DNA from: Rutidosis leptorrhynchoides
Lineage: Eukaryota > Streptophyta > Magnoliopsida > Asterales > Asteraceae
Direction of reading: 5' to 3'
DNA length: 64,000 nucleotides
Assembly (NCBI RefSeq): GCF_046630445.1
Contig: NC_092333.1
Location: forward strand, 100,445,501 to 100,509,500
Made by a program: the position numbers and the translations under genes. The notes under the pieces were generated by a model that saw only the letters and a list, made by a program, of their open reading frames with translations, had not been told where the DNA came from and did no database searches. Of this stretch, positions 12,428 through 24,030 are shown one piece after another (the stretch's first letter is position 1; each line of letters begins with the position of its first letter).

Positions 12428-12691
12428 TTATTTATTATTATTTTTTTTACACGACAAGATTTTTATTAAGCCTATAGTAAGAAACTAGAGACAAAGAAAC
12501 AACAATTACAATGACTTTATAAGCCAATCATTCCAAAATATTTTATCATTGGTTCTATTAAACAATCAAGAATAAGAAAAATTCCTAACATAATCAAATA
12601 ATTCATCTTTTTTCTCCTGATTCTCCGAAAAGATGACTCCATTTTGAAAACGCCAAATGATCCAACACATAGATGCAAACAATCGTAACAT
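12428..12691 (-). mobile_element. 5'-truncated LINE (L1-type) 3' end
   Basis: Read on the minus strand, the sequence encodes the last residues of an L1-type ORF2: a segment like CWIIWRFQNGVIFSE, then NRTNDKIFWNDWLI, ending at a stop at 12506-12508. This resembles the zinc-binding RNase H/reverse-transcriptase tail of plant LINEs. An in-frame TGA follows FSYS, where Trp is usual. About 50 bp of 3' UTR and an A-rich tail (T-run at 12441-12448 on +) follow. Truncation at the 5' side and an A tail are the normal products of target-primed insertion. Confidence 0.7.
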
Positions 12692-14091
12692 AAAATAAAA
12701 TGAATGATAAAACATGTAAGAAATATAACCCATTGATTTATTTATTAATTGCTACTACTCGTATATGTTTTTGATGATGCAAGGAGTGAGGTGTGAATAG
12801 AGAAAGGTGACATTTCTATAAGTGGTAAAACAAGTCAAAGATCTTGATTGGAAATTGTGGTAGATTCCAATCACTATCTAATCATATCTTAATCTACCCC
12901 CTAATCCCAAACATCTTTCCGTTATCTTCATGCCCTTTCCCTATATAGTTGGAAGTTTATTTAGTTATATTTCTTAGAAATGTTTTATCATCTATTTTAT
13001 TTCATGTATACATATACACATAAATAAAGAAATATAGAGCGGCGTTTAACATACTATCTCAATTCATGTGTAAGTCTCAATTCATGTGCAACACACTACT
13101 AATGGTTGCATCAAATTCTTTTAAATGATAAAAATCGATCGTTTATGGATAAGTTAAATTTAAATTTAAATCTTTGTATAAAGTGAGATTATTAAAAAGC
13201 AAACTTTTACAAGTAAATATTTGGTAATTTTGTCATTTTGTATCAAGTAGGAATGCAATGAATTAGGATGGACACGTAGGTCTTATCTTTTCTTAAAAAA
13301 CTATATATCTTTGCCAGAAATCAAACTCGTTAGTTGTAAAATAAGCAAATTATTTCCGAAGCCAGCGTGTCACGCACGTGCAACAGTTCTTGGGTGAATG
13401 CAAATAAATTAATTTGTAGTTAAAATATAATATCTTCAACGGTATGCAAAGAGATGCAATTTTCAGAACAGAGTTTCAATTCTTTGTCTTATTGTTTTTA
13501 ATCATGCATCTGCCATTCGTTCATCGTGCAAATATCTTAAATATACTCAATTTTATTTAAATATTCAAATATTTGACATTGAATATATCTATAAACATAT
13601 AAAGTAAAATCACATGTTAGGGAAAAAAAATATGCGTTCATGAACAGTGACGGATACATCCTTAATATAATTGATTGATTGCTAGCTTCATATGTCAACT
13701 TGATTGAGTCGGGTCCAGGGTGAATCATATTTTCACACCACACCTTCAATTAGTAGGATTTGCTCATTGTCTTTCTAGTAAATAAATATATTATACATAT
13801 TTTTTAAAAGTAACTCACACATTCACTGTCACATAGTCGTATTAACTTTAACTTACATATATATACAAAATTATCTTATTTCAATTCTTAACTAACTTTC
13901 AACTTCATAAATGTTACGATCACCATAATAATACTTATAACTTTTTTCCATAAAAATTAAATATATTAATTTTCAAGAACATACACTAGACTGGACATAC
14001 CCAAATCTTAAAAATAAAAGCCCAACCATACTGGGCCGATCAACATGCTAACAAAACCTAGCCCAAAAGCGACATTCTTATCCCGATTTAA
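12692..14091. other. AT-rich intergenic DNA
   Basis: No gene or element terminus that I can support in this 1.4 kb. An AT-rich ORF on the minus strand near 13540-13750 has no domain character. Confidence 0.4.
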
Positions 14092-14207
14092 CGTTTAGGG
14101 TTCAGAGTTTAGGGTTTTTGATTTAGTCCCTAAACCCAAAACACTAAACCTTAAACCCTAAACTTTAAACTGTTCGTGTAAAAAATTCAATCTAAACCCT
14201 AAACCAT
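14092..14207. repeat. Degenerate telomere-like repeats in inverted arrangement
   Basis: TTTAGGG-type units (14094-14116, plus strand) are followed by CCCTAAA-type units (14128-14165 and 14192-14203). The plant telomere heptamer is TTTAGGG. The head-to-head order and interruptions fit an interstitial relic, or one of the common telobox-like clusters near plant genes. Confidence 0.6.
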
Positions 14208-15706
14208 ACACTCATAATTTCTAAACCTTTAAAAAAAACTCTAATAAAAACATTACTAATGATGTATGTTATCATTTATTTATTCGATCGTTTTTTGCGC
14301 CAAAATAATAACATTTATCACAAAGTTTATTTTTTAAATGTTCATATGTTCACGTGATCTTAATATTTAAAAAAAAATTGATTTTTTTTTTCGCTCCAAA
14401 AAAGTGTTTCCCTCTTGATTAAAACACTATAATATATAATTGTAGCTATATTGTTATGATTTATCTCAAAACAATAAAACGTAATAAATAAATAAATAAA
14501 TAATCAGTAACACTGTTTTAATTATATACATCTACTCCGTATATATCTATTATATACACTACATCTATATTAAACATGGTTTTAGATTGCTTATAAGTCA
14601 ATTTATAGTTAATTAATAGTATAAATTGCTTGGGTGGCAACTCCGGGTTGTCACCTTAATTCATACTTCAGAAATATTTGATCAAGTAGCTGATTTATTC
14701 GAAGTCACAAAGTTATAAATCACGAATCTTAGTGAAGCCTTTGTTATAAGAAAACTTGTGTTATTAGAAAACATTGCTTCCTTGAACTTTGTTCATCAAC
14801 GCATTTCCCAAATTTTCTAAATTTGTAATCTTCTTTTCATTTAACTTATACGGTTTACGTTTAATTTAACATCTTTTTTTTTTTTTTTTTTGCAAATTTA
14901 CATTTTACGTTTATGCTTTACGCATATGTTTTACGTATACATTTTAGAATTCTTTTAATTATTTTTTAAAACTTCTGTTCATCGCACGAGCTAAAAACCT
15001 AGTAGTGCATAAATAATGGTTTTGCTAATATGTGCAATTGACACGTGTTAAGATGCATTTAATTCACTCGTAATTTCTTTAAATATCAGACTTTATAATT
15101 AATAATTTATATACTTAATTAAATTATTATTATTAATTACAAACTTTGAGTTTGGTATTCAGAGAACTATGAGGTTCACGGTAGCAAAACCAAAAAAGAT
15201 GAAAGCTTAGGCTTCTAATGATTCTTGGACTTAATTTCAAATGTATATTTTAAACAGCCCACCAGCCCAAAAATAAACAGCCCACTAGCCAAAACTTGTA
15301 ACCATACGTTCCTTCATACGAGCATCCTTCTCACAACTCAGGGAAAAGGCGAATTCTCGATTTGTACAATGAATAGGATTTTGATTTTTTAGTAGATGTA
15401 GGTATTTTTTGAAACCTAATTTATTTTTTTCAATTGATGTATATATATGTATATATTCGATATAAAGGATATTGTGTGTTGCGCGATGAATAGGATTTTG
15501 ATTTATAAGTAGAAGAAGGTATACTTTGTGTGTTGGGTTGGGATATTGGGGTTTTCGGTTACGAAGTTTGATTGTAACATGTTTGATATCCAATTTGTGT
15601 TCTTAATATCATTTTATCAGGTCTCTCGCTCATTGGCTTGGCTTGATTACCTGATGTTTTACCTTCTATGGGAGCCACTCGTTCATAGGAGGGTTTCCTC
15701 ACTTAC

Positions 15707-15737
<31 letters not shown>

Positions 15738-15805
15738 TTCTAAGGCTTGAAAATGTAGCGTAACCCTTTAATCAGGAAGTGTCCATGAATGAGACGTGTC
15801 AGAAC
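14208..15805. other. Intergenic DNA with a possible Helitron 3' end and a poly(A) tract
   Basis: CATCGCACGAGCTAAAAACC followed by TAGT (about 14981-15004) resembles common plant Helitron 3' ends, though the hairpin is degraded. A direct repeat GAATAGGATTTTGATTT occurs at about 15368 and 15487. A run of about 26 A begins at 15708 and ends near 15733, after a GC-richer stretch, as in a retroposed tail. I found no gene. The copia target duplication AGAAC closes the stretch. Confidence 0.35.
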
Positions 15806-16442
15806 TGTTGGAAAAATTGGTAAAAAGTGTGTTTTCACCAACTTTGGACACTAAGTAATATATGATAGAGTAATCAATATTAATGATGATTTAGTGAGCT
15901 TTGTAGCCTCTTACGAGGGCTTTAAAATGAACTAAGGTGTGTTCAAAACGGATTAATGGTGAATGAGATATCGAGTCTCAAAGTTAATAGTTTTGTGCAA
16001 AATTAACTTGAAGAACAAGTTAAGTGTTTTTGTCCCACATCAGTTGTGAAAGCAAACCAAAGGGATTGATGTCCACTATAAATAAAGCCTTTGGGTTTTA
16101 AGAAATACACACAAAAAACTAAGAGCTCCAACTCAATTAGTTTTTTCCTCTCAGCCACAACAAGGTCTCCCCGTTCCAGTTACCTTTCAGGCAAGTGTTC
16201 AAGTCCTGCAGTACGCTGCTTCGAGCCGGTGTACCCTGAGAACAGACGTCGAATCTGTTTAAGGGAATTGTGTCAAACACAAGCCCGGTTCAACCCTTCA
16301 ATTCGGTTAGATCGTCAAATCAGTTAGATCGTTCTATCTTTTTCCGTTCTTATTATGATTATTTATTATACATATTGTCTATCGGATTATTATGTTTATG
16401 ATAATATGTATATGTTTCAGTTTCGTATATATTTTACCTACA
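15806..16442 (+). repeat. 5' LTR of non-autonomous Ty1/copia element
   Basis: Begins TGTTGGAAAAATTGG and ends TTTACCTACA (637 bp). It is preceded by AGAAC (15801-15805), which recurs after the other LTR. A TATA box TATAAATA lies at 16077-16084. By eye it differs from the 3' LTR by eight substitutions and two small indels. Confidence 0.95.
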
Positions 16443-17607
16443 AACTTAAACAGATTCGTTTTACGAAATTGATAACTATTGTGTTATAAACTGTGATATG
16501 AATATGATATAAAACGTTCTTTATATATATGCTTTATCTGGTTTATAATGGCACAACACTATAACCTGATCGATCTGTTATTATTATTTTTTTTAACTGA
16601 AGTTGTAATATGTGGTACATTGGTTACTGTGCTATGTATAGATCTGGGTTACTATGCTATTTTTTATATCTTGCTGTTGCTATTGATGTAACTAATAGAA
16701 GGGATTTATATATAAACATGTTTTAATCAGTTTGTTTGGTTGTTGAGTTAACAAATTACATGGGATATAAACAAGGTAGGTACCTTACTTTGTCACGCTA
16801 ACCATATCTAATTATGTAAAACACGATATATGATTTTTAATAATTAACACGTTTCTTGTGTATTATTGTGTATCTTACATGCTAACTGGTTTGAGTCTAC
16901 TCGACTTAATGCTCGATACGTATCTATATCTACGCGTTCTTGTGTAATTTTCTTTTTCTTTAGATATTTTTATATCTAAGCTGCTGTATTTATGTTCTGG
17001 TCGTGTATGTTTGATTATATGATATGTTCCTTTGAATATGATAAATTGTTATAACAAGTTATTTTGGTTCTGAGGATTACCTTACTGCATATTAAAGTAT
17101 CAATTAAACAGTCGAGATTTCAATTCTTTTTTAAACGTGTACTTGCCTTGGTACAGATACTAGAGAAACATATATTATAATAAATAAACGTGATGACCTT
17201 CGTCGTTATAATTATGGATACGATCGAATTTGTGGCTTATGGTGGTTTAGAATAATATATGAATGCTTTTGATTCTGTACATCGTAATCTGCAACCGACT
17301 TTGGATGCAAACGAATTTGGATCTTTTTAATTAGATGATATACTTTTCTATATTTAATGAAAATATATCGAAATCTTAAACAATATTAAATTAATTATAA
17401 TCGGTTCATATATTTTGGTTGTTGGCCTTCTGATAACACATAATATAACTTTATATGTTTCATCTCATTATGTGTGTTATTTGATTTGTATTGAATATTA
17501 GATATTAATACTAACGGATATCGCATAAAATTTTGACACATGCTATGATCAATTATTAAAGTATCGGCAAATTATCTTTTAAATAAGATACCCCAAGGAA
17601 TCGGGAT

Positions 17608-17999
17608 GAAACCCCATACGATTTATGGTGGAAAAGAAAACTATCCTATAAGTACCTCAAAGTGTGGGGGTGCCTAGCAAAGGTAGTTGTTTCCTACCTA
17701 AGGCATAAAAGATAAGATCAAATACTGTTGACTGCATATTAATCGGATATGCTGAACACAATTATCGCTTCCTTGTGTATGAATCCAATATTCCGGATAT
17801 AGACAAGGGTTTGAAAATTGAATCAAGAAGTGTTTCATTCTTTCAAACTGTATTTCCACACATTACAAATGAACGTGGAAATTCGTCTACGATAGTCAAT
17901 GAAGGTGTTCATGATGAAACACCTAATGATCTAGTTCGAGAGGAACTAGTAGATATGACGAACTTCCTTGGAAGGATCTCAATGGAGAGATGCCATTAA
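17608..17999 (+). pseudogene. Ty1/copia integrase C-terminal remnant
   Basis: Frame pieces read TPYDLWWKRKLSYKYLKVWG then CLAKV, a hallmark of the copia integrase C-terminal region, followed in another frame by YAEHNYRFLVYESN and IESRSVSFFQTVFP. A stop (TAA) falls after LRHKR. The segment then runs into a non-coding stretch where the reverse transcriptase should be. Confidence in the family is high; function is lost. Confidence 0.8.
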
Positions 18000-18847
18000 A
18001 TATTTATTTGTGATAATAAACTGAATTATGATTTTGTCATGATACAAGAGATATGGTATGACATTTCTTGTGAGAAAAGCTATGTAGAATATGTATGATG
18101 CGTCTTTTATTCTATTGCTTTTGACATAAAGTCTATAGAGTACTAGACTTGAATTTGTTAATGACAAGCATCTGCAAAGATCAATTAACAATTAATATTT
18201 CATTGTGTTGAATATATTTATAGACAAATTCACTTTCATTCAATAATAGAAGGATTTGGTGTATTTTGAAACCAGATTTGTGAACATCAATGATGATGTT
18301 AATTATTCACATGTTATGTGAATTATGATATTGAAGATAATTATAAATATAAAGATGTCAATCTTTATTATTCTATTATCTTAACGTTTTGAATTATCTC
18401 CTCAGTATTCAGATTCAAATATAAATTTGAGTGCAGAACTTTTGTTAAGTTTCTAAATTCTACGTCTCTAGTTCAAACCTAGAAAATGACTAAGAATTGC
18501 TCAAATGTGATAAAATATGGATCATAAAAGATGTAAATCTTATGTGTGGGCATTTGAACGTTTCATTGATTAGAATCATATTAGATATATATGATTATGA
18601 TATCAAGTTGAAAGACATGTGGGGGAAGCTTTGAATGATAAGCGGTAACCCTAGTTGGTTGTGTAAAATGATCAACACGATAGCTTGAAAATGTGGGGGT
18701 GTCTTGCATTTTGATATCAAGAACATGATACATGATAATGCGTTCTAGTGTATCTAATGAGTTGTACTAGATCCGACTTAGCATATGCTGTAAGCAAGCT
18801 AAGTAGATACAATAGTAATCCAAGTACATCGCATTAGAGTTAAGTCA

Positions 18848-19347
18848 GTAACAGATATCCTGCAGTGATCAAGGGACACTGTGATGCAAACTAGATATTT
18901 GATACGAATGATTCCAGAGCGACAAGTGGGTTTCTATTCACACTTGGAGGTGTTGCTATGTTGTGGAAGTCGTTTAAATAAACGGTTATTGCTAGATCCA
19001 CGATGGAATCAAAATTCATCGCTTTAGATAAAGCTGGTGAAAAGGGAGAATGGCTACGTCAATTCGTTGAGGATATACCAAGATGGCCTAAGCCGGTGTC
19101 GGCTATATGTATACATTGTGATAGCCAATCGGTGATTGGTAGAGCTCATATTACAATGTGTAATGGTATGAATAAACATATGAGACGTAGACATAATAAA
19201 GTACGACAACTAATCTCTAAAGGAATTATCACTATTGACTGTGTGAAGTCAAAGGATAATGTTGCGGATCCGCTGAAAAAAGGCTTAAACAGAGAGTTAG
19301 TGTATGAGTCGTGCGTGGGAATGGGACTGAAGCCCTTGAAAGGCTAA
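18848..19347 (+). pseudogene. Ty1/copia RNase H C-terminal remnant
   Basis: The RNase H end is clear: ATSGFLFTLGG, ARSTMESKFIALDKAGE, CIHCDSQSVIGRA and VKSKDNVADPLKKGL, ending with TAA at 19345-19347. Two stops occur upstream (after HCDAN and after WKSFK). From ATG at 19003 the frame is open for 114 codons, but this is only the last third of an RNase H domain and should be inactive. Confidence 0.85.
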
Positions 19348-19957
19348 ATTTATATGAACGAAAACCTAACTCAGTTGACTGGAGATCCCAAGATCTGAGT
19401 TCAATAGGACAACCTACTTGTATGAACTGGCGACGGTCACTGTGGGGGACACAATACTAAACTAGCAACCCCTACACTTTTATAGGGAGTTTACTAATTA
19501 AGAGTAGACTTCCTAGTCCATTCCTAAAAGTGACATGTAAGAGGATAAGCCTATGGCTTTTAATGATTCAACTGAAATAACCATGCGTGGTTAATCAGTA
19601 GCCATTCAGTGGTGAATCACCTATGTGGGAGAGAAGTGGGGTCGCTTCGAAGGGTATTGTTGGGGCACAATACTTGATAAGCTCTCGCAGAACCAGGCTA
19701 ATGTTCATGACCAAAACGAACATAACTATGAGGACTTGAAGTTGTCAGGAAGAGTCTTGTGTGGAGCGTATTGTCGCCTACACAAACGGCAGACGAGTTC
19801 AAAGACATCGCCGTCTACTCAGAGCCAGTAGACTAAGTGCGTTTTCACAAGCGGAAGTTCAAAGGGTAACACCTACTTATCGTATGCAAGATTCAACCGC
19901 TGAAACTTAATCGGAATATTGTTGTTTCTGAGATCGATCTCCATTCATGTGGGGGAT

Positions 19958-20595
19958 TGTTGGAAAAATTGGTAAAAAGTGTGTTTTCACCAACTTTGGA
20001 CACTAAGTAATATATGATAGAGTAGTCAATATTAATGATGATTTAGTGAGTTTTGTAGCCTCTTACGAGGGCATTAAAATGAACTAAGGTGTGTCCAAAA
20101 CGGATTAATGGTGAATGAGATATCGAGTCTCAAAGTTAATAGTTTTGTGCAAAATTAACTTGAAGAACAAGTTAAGTGTTTTTGTCCCACATCAGTTGTG
20201 AAAGCAAACCAAAGGGATTGATGTCCACTATAAATAAAGCCTTTGGGTTTTAAGAAATACACACAAAAAACTAAGAGCTCCAACTCAATTAGTTTTTCCT
20301 CTCAGCCACAACAAGGTCTCCCCGTTCCGGTTACCTTTCAGGCAAGTGTTCAAGTCCGGCAGTACGCTGCTTCGAGCCGGTGTACCCTGGGAACAGACGT
20401 CGAATCTGTTTAAGGGAATTGTGTCAAACACAAGCCCGGTTCAACCCTTCAATTCGGTTAGATCGTCAAATCGGTTAGATCGTTCTATCTTTTTCCGTTC
20501 TTATTATGATTATTTATTATACATATTGTCTATCGGATTATTATGTTTATGATAATATGTATAATTGTTTCAGTTTCGTATATATTTTACCTACA
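19958..20595 (+). repeat. 3' LTR of non-autonomous Ty1/copia element
   Basis: 638 bp, TGTTGG...CCTACA, followed by the target duplication AGAAC. TATAAATA lies at 20229-20236. Preceded by the polypurine tract at about 19947-19957. Confidence 0.95.
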
Positions 20596-20600
20596 AGAAC

Positions 20601-21461
20601 TTCAAGATAAATGGTTACTATAGCAACCTTGAAGTATCATGTAAGAGTTATCTACTAGGTAAAAGTATCATGTTTACATGAAGTTATCTTGACTTCAACA
20701 AATTGCAATATTGAATGATTATAGAACTAGAGGTAGCAAAGATGGGCAGATAAGGTTGGATGTGTAACTGGTCAAAATGGTTTCGGGTCAGAGCCGCTTC
20801 AAATCAAAAGGGGTCGCGTAGAGAGTTGAGTCAAACGAGTTTGATTCAAAATGGTTGTGGATGATCTAATTTTCTTGGAAGAACTCTAAATTATAAGGTT
20901 GTCATTTTCATATTAGGCATGGAAAATATCCTTCCTTTAAAAATTTTGTTACATGTTAGATTATATTAGATCTTAGATTAGATTAGATTAGATATTAGAT
21001 TAGATTAGATTAGAATATGTGTGATGACTACATGTTATTGGTTTCATGTGGCTGTTTATTATGACCCTTAGGGCTAAAAGGATAAATCGTGATGTTGAAT
21101 CATTGTAAATACAAGGGAGTAGATTTTATTTAGCGGTGATCAGGTTGTAATTCTAAAGGTTGTAATTTCAACCCAGTTGACTTCACCCACTTGTACTAAT
21201 TTACGGCTGTTTAGAATAGTAGTTTTCCAAGATGTTTCTTGTAAAGGTTGTAATTTCCACACATTTACTTATGATGATTCTGGTTTTGATGATTGTTACA
21301 ATATTAAAACAGGCCAAACAGGCAAAAAGGTCAAAGTGGGCAAAAGTTTTCCTAATCCTAAAGTCTATTAATTAATAATGCTAAAACCTCATAATTCGTT
21401 TTTCAAAAAGTAAGATTATTATTGAAATGATATAGTTCTGTAATATGTAATTTATTTGACA
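20601..21461. other. Intergenic DNA with a (TTAGA)n-like microsatellite
   Basis: A degenerate (TTAGA)n stretch lies at about 20962-21015. The rest resembles plant intergenic sequence with GGGTCA-rich words; no gene supported. Confidence 0.45.
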
Positions 21462-21474
21462 TAGTACTAGTTGT

Positions 21475-21757
21475 GTTTTTTTTTTTTTTTTACATCAGTT
21501 TGGGATCACCCAGGAGACTTAACCACTCACGCGTTCATCTCCCGCAGGTGCATAACCCGTCTTCAATTACTACCCTAGAGGAAACCCGGACTAATACGAG
21601 GGCAGGACCGGTAAAACCCCCCTCCCCGCTGCCCCCACACTAAGCGAAAGGCGATCTGGGTGGATACTTCTGGCCAGAGATAACTTTGAGTACAATATTG
21701 CAACCCTGCGAAGTCGAACGCAGACCACTACCAGCTGAGCTACAACTCATCAATGTT
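21475..21757 (-). mobile_element. tRNA-derived SINE with 13-bp target duplication
   Basis: Read on the minus strand it starts with a tRNA-like head: an A box TAGCTCAGCTGGTAG (21728-21742) and a B box like GCGTTCGACTTCG (21709-21721), the internal Pol III promoter. A non-tRNA body and an A tail follow (T-run at about 21476-21492). The perfect direct repeat TAGTACTAGTTGT flanks it at 21462-21474 and 21758-21770. It encodes no protein. Confidence 0.9.
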
Positions 21758-21770
21758 TAGTACTAGTTGT

Positions 21771-22507
21771 ATTTATGAAGATCTCAAAATTTTGGGCAAA
21801 AGGTTGTTTCGGGTCAATTACCCAACATGACCTGACCCGTTAAATATTGTTTTTGTACTTGTTACGAGACTCAGAGGTGAGCGGACCCGTCACCTCTAAT
21901 ATAATCTTTTACAAAGCATGCTTATCTATTCTTTCTGTAGTGAGTTGCAGTTCGCACCACAACTTACAGCACTTTATTTGTTCTTAATTTGAAAGTTTTG
22001 CAACTTGTAAGCAAGTCAAAAGCTTGCTGCCTTCCGTGTTCTTTGTTTATGTTTCCCACCATAGTTGGTAGCTTTGTACAAGTCACGAGTCGACTCTATA
22101 AGTCGAGTCATAATGGACCTAAAATAGTCGACTCGTTTTTTGACTGTGAATACTCATGACTCGGTTATTGCTTGACCTGATACTCGTACGAGTCAAAAGA
22201 GGACAGGTGTATGGAGAAGAAGTTAGGTGAAAGTGTATTAGATATTATATACAAATTAAATAATATTATGTTCTATGAAAAATTAGTGAAAATTGAGTTC
22301 AATGAAAATATTAAATTTCTTTGGAAAAATATCATGATTCATAATAAATAGAAAAGGTAGAAATCTGATGATCATGAGCGTTACATAATTACATATATTA
22401 ATCTGTTTGAAACCTACACTAGTGCTCAAACGTGGAATGCAATTGAAAATACATTGATACATTTAAAAGTCAATTGATTGTTGCTTCTTGTTGAAATGTT
22501 GTTATAA
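21771..22507. other. Intergenic DNA
   Basis: Contains ACGAGTCGACTC-type words at 22086-22200 that resemble the end of the Mutator MITE family seen at 9718, perhaps a fragment. No gene supported. Confidence 0.35.
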
Positions 22508-22800
22508 CCGCACCAAGACCATCAAACCTCAGAAAAACGCCCTCACCTGAACTGAAGAAAGCGAGCGCGAACCTCCCTCACAGCCAACCGCAGACTCCCT
22601 GACTGTCAAAAACCTGAAACCAATTCGCACGTCGGGCAACCAAAGAACACCCTCCTCAAGACCGCAACCAGACTACCATAAGGACCCCCCCGTTGGCCAG
22701 TAAATTCAAGAAGACCCAAACTGAACCGCAAAGCCCACAAGCCCGCTGCACCCTAACCCTCGGACAGTCAAGTTACAACCGGAAAAACCCCCCAGAAACC
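22508..22800. other. C-rich island of unknown origin
   Basis: About 290 bp are much richer in C and G than anything nearby, with many CC and AACC words on the + strand and G-rich on the other. No long ORF or known motif was seen. It could be the 5' UTR of a LINE or another element fragment; I cannot tell. Confidence 0.4.
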
Positions 22801-23392
22801 TAATTTATTGGCGCTTAGCAGCTTAAACAAATGGTAGCATGTTCTTTTCGGTATTTATTTCATGACTTGTATAGCAAATTATTCGGCGATCAAACAAACA
22901 AATCTTTCATGCTTAGCAAATATATGTTGAACAAATTCCGGCTTGTGTACCACGCGATGATTTAGGAGGCTCCGATTAGATTTCCTTCACTTTTTGCATC
23001 ATCAATTTATATAGACTATGTTTTCAGGCTTGGTGGATTTGGTCGGAATTCAATCTGACACTTTATTATATACTTTACTTTGGCCGTTTCTCATGATTAA
23101 TACATGATATAAAACTTGAAACATGTTGGCTCTCGGGTAGATTTGATGTCTCTTGACATTCCATTATGTAAATAATAACTCCTAACAATTCCCGCAAACA
23201 CTGCTTATTCTCGTGCGCATACAAGTGTGTGAAAGTGCGTCTATGTAAATTATGATATTGCATCAAGAAATTAGATCTCAAATCCGAAAAACTGGTGATG
23301 CTTCGTGGCTGCATGGAGTTAGAATTAGTGTTAGAACAAGCGTAGTTAGCGTCCTCACTTCATTGTGAATATATAAATAAAGTTATTTATTA
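22801..23392. other. Intergenic DNA
   Basis: No gene, RNA or element terminus supported. Confidence 0.4.
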
Positions 23393-23588
23393 CTACCTCC
23401 GTCCCACCTAAAGTGTCCACATTTCTATTTTAGGATATCCCATTACAAGTGTTCACTTTGTATTTCAACCAATGAGAAGAGGTTATTCTGGAGAGAGAAA
23501 AATTCTGATTGGTGGAGAATGAAATTAGTGAAATTTCCTAAAACTGTGTGCAAAAAGTAAGTGGACACTTGTAGTGGGACGGAGGGAG
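23393..23588. mobile_element. Stowaway-type MITE (196 bp)
   Basis: Ends are CTACCTCCGTCCCAC at the left and, on the opposite strand, CTCCCTCCGTCCCAC at the right, with TA on both sides (23391-23392, 23589-23590). CTCCCTCCGTCCC termini with a TA duplication mark Stowaway/Tc1-mariner MITEs. The interior has no ORF. Confidence 0.9.
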
Positions 23589-23642
23589 TATTATATAACT
23601 GACACTTTATATACTTTATATGGTGTTGAATATAATAGATGT

Positions 23643-23867
23643 TGTTATAATTTAGGAGTTTATAACTACATTTAGTAATGTAGTCTCCAATTAGAGAATA
23701 ATAGAAAGAAAAAGGGAGAGAGTATATGTATATGAAAATATCTATATTCTCAAGTGCATCTTCTACAAACTACACTTCATATATTTATAGTACAAAATAG
23801 ATCACTGTGCAATTAGGTAGAATAGCTGTACCCACAAAATTGGCAGACATTATTGACTTTTATAACA
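23643..23867 (-). repeat. 3' LTR of Ty1/copia host element
   Basis: 225 bp. On the minus strand it begins TGTTATAAAAGTC and ends AATTATAACA. It differs from the copy at 43136-43360 at four positions (about 98.2 percent identity, counted by eye). The purine tract CCAAGGGGGAG lies next to it on the minus strand (about 23868-23880). Confidence 0.95.
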
Positions 23868-24030
23868 CTCCCCCTTGGATGACAATTTTTGTTTCATCAA
23901 GATCAACTACAAGTTACTGCCTCGTTAAAAACCTTGCTAAAGAAAACCTAGTGGGAAAAAAAAACTTTAGCTAAGGGAAAAAGAGTGCAGCATAGAGTTG
24001 ACTCCCCCTCAAGTAGACGTCGCTGAGTTG

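Larger units (their letters stand above)
15806..20595 (+). mobile_element. Non-autonomous Ty1/copia retrotransposon (4790 bp) with TSD AGAAC
   Basis: Two LTRs (15806-16442 and 19958-20595), a polypurine tract ATGTGGGGGAT just before the 3' LTR, and the perfect 5-bp duplication AGAAC (15801-15805, 20596-20600) define a complete insertion. The interior is gutted. No gag, protease, integrase core or reverse-transcriptase core is recognisable; about 1.1 kb after the 5' LTR is non-coding. Only a piece of the integrase C-terminal region and an RNase H end remain. Its recent movement, judged from about 1.3 percent LTR difference, would have needed proteins from another element. Confidence 0.92.

Noticed and set aside
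16091-16327. ORF within the copia LTR (also 20346-20552)
   Set aside because: Differs between the two LTRs and has no domain; lies in the R/U5 region.
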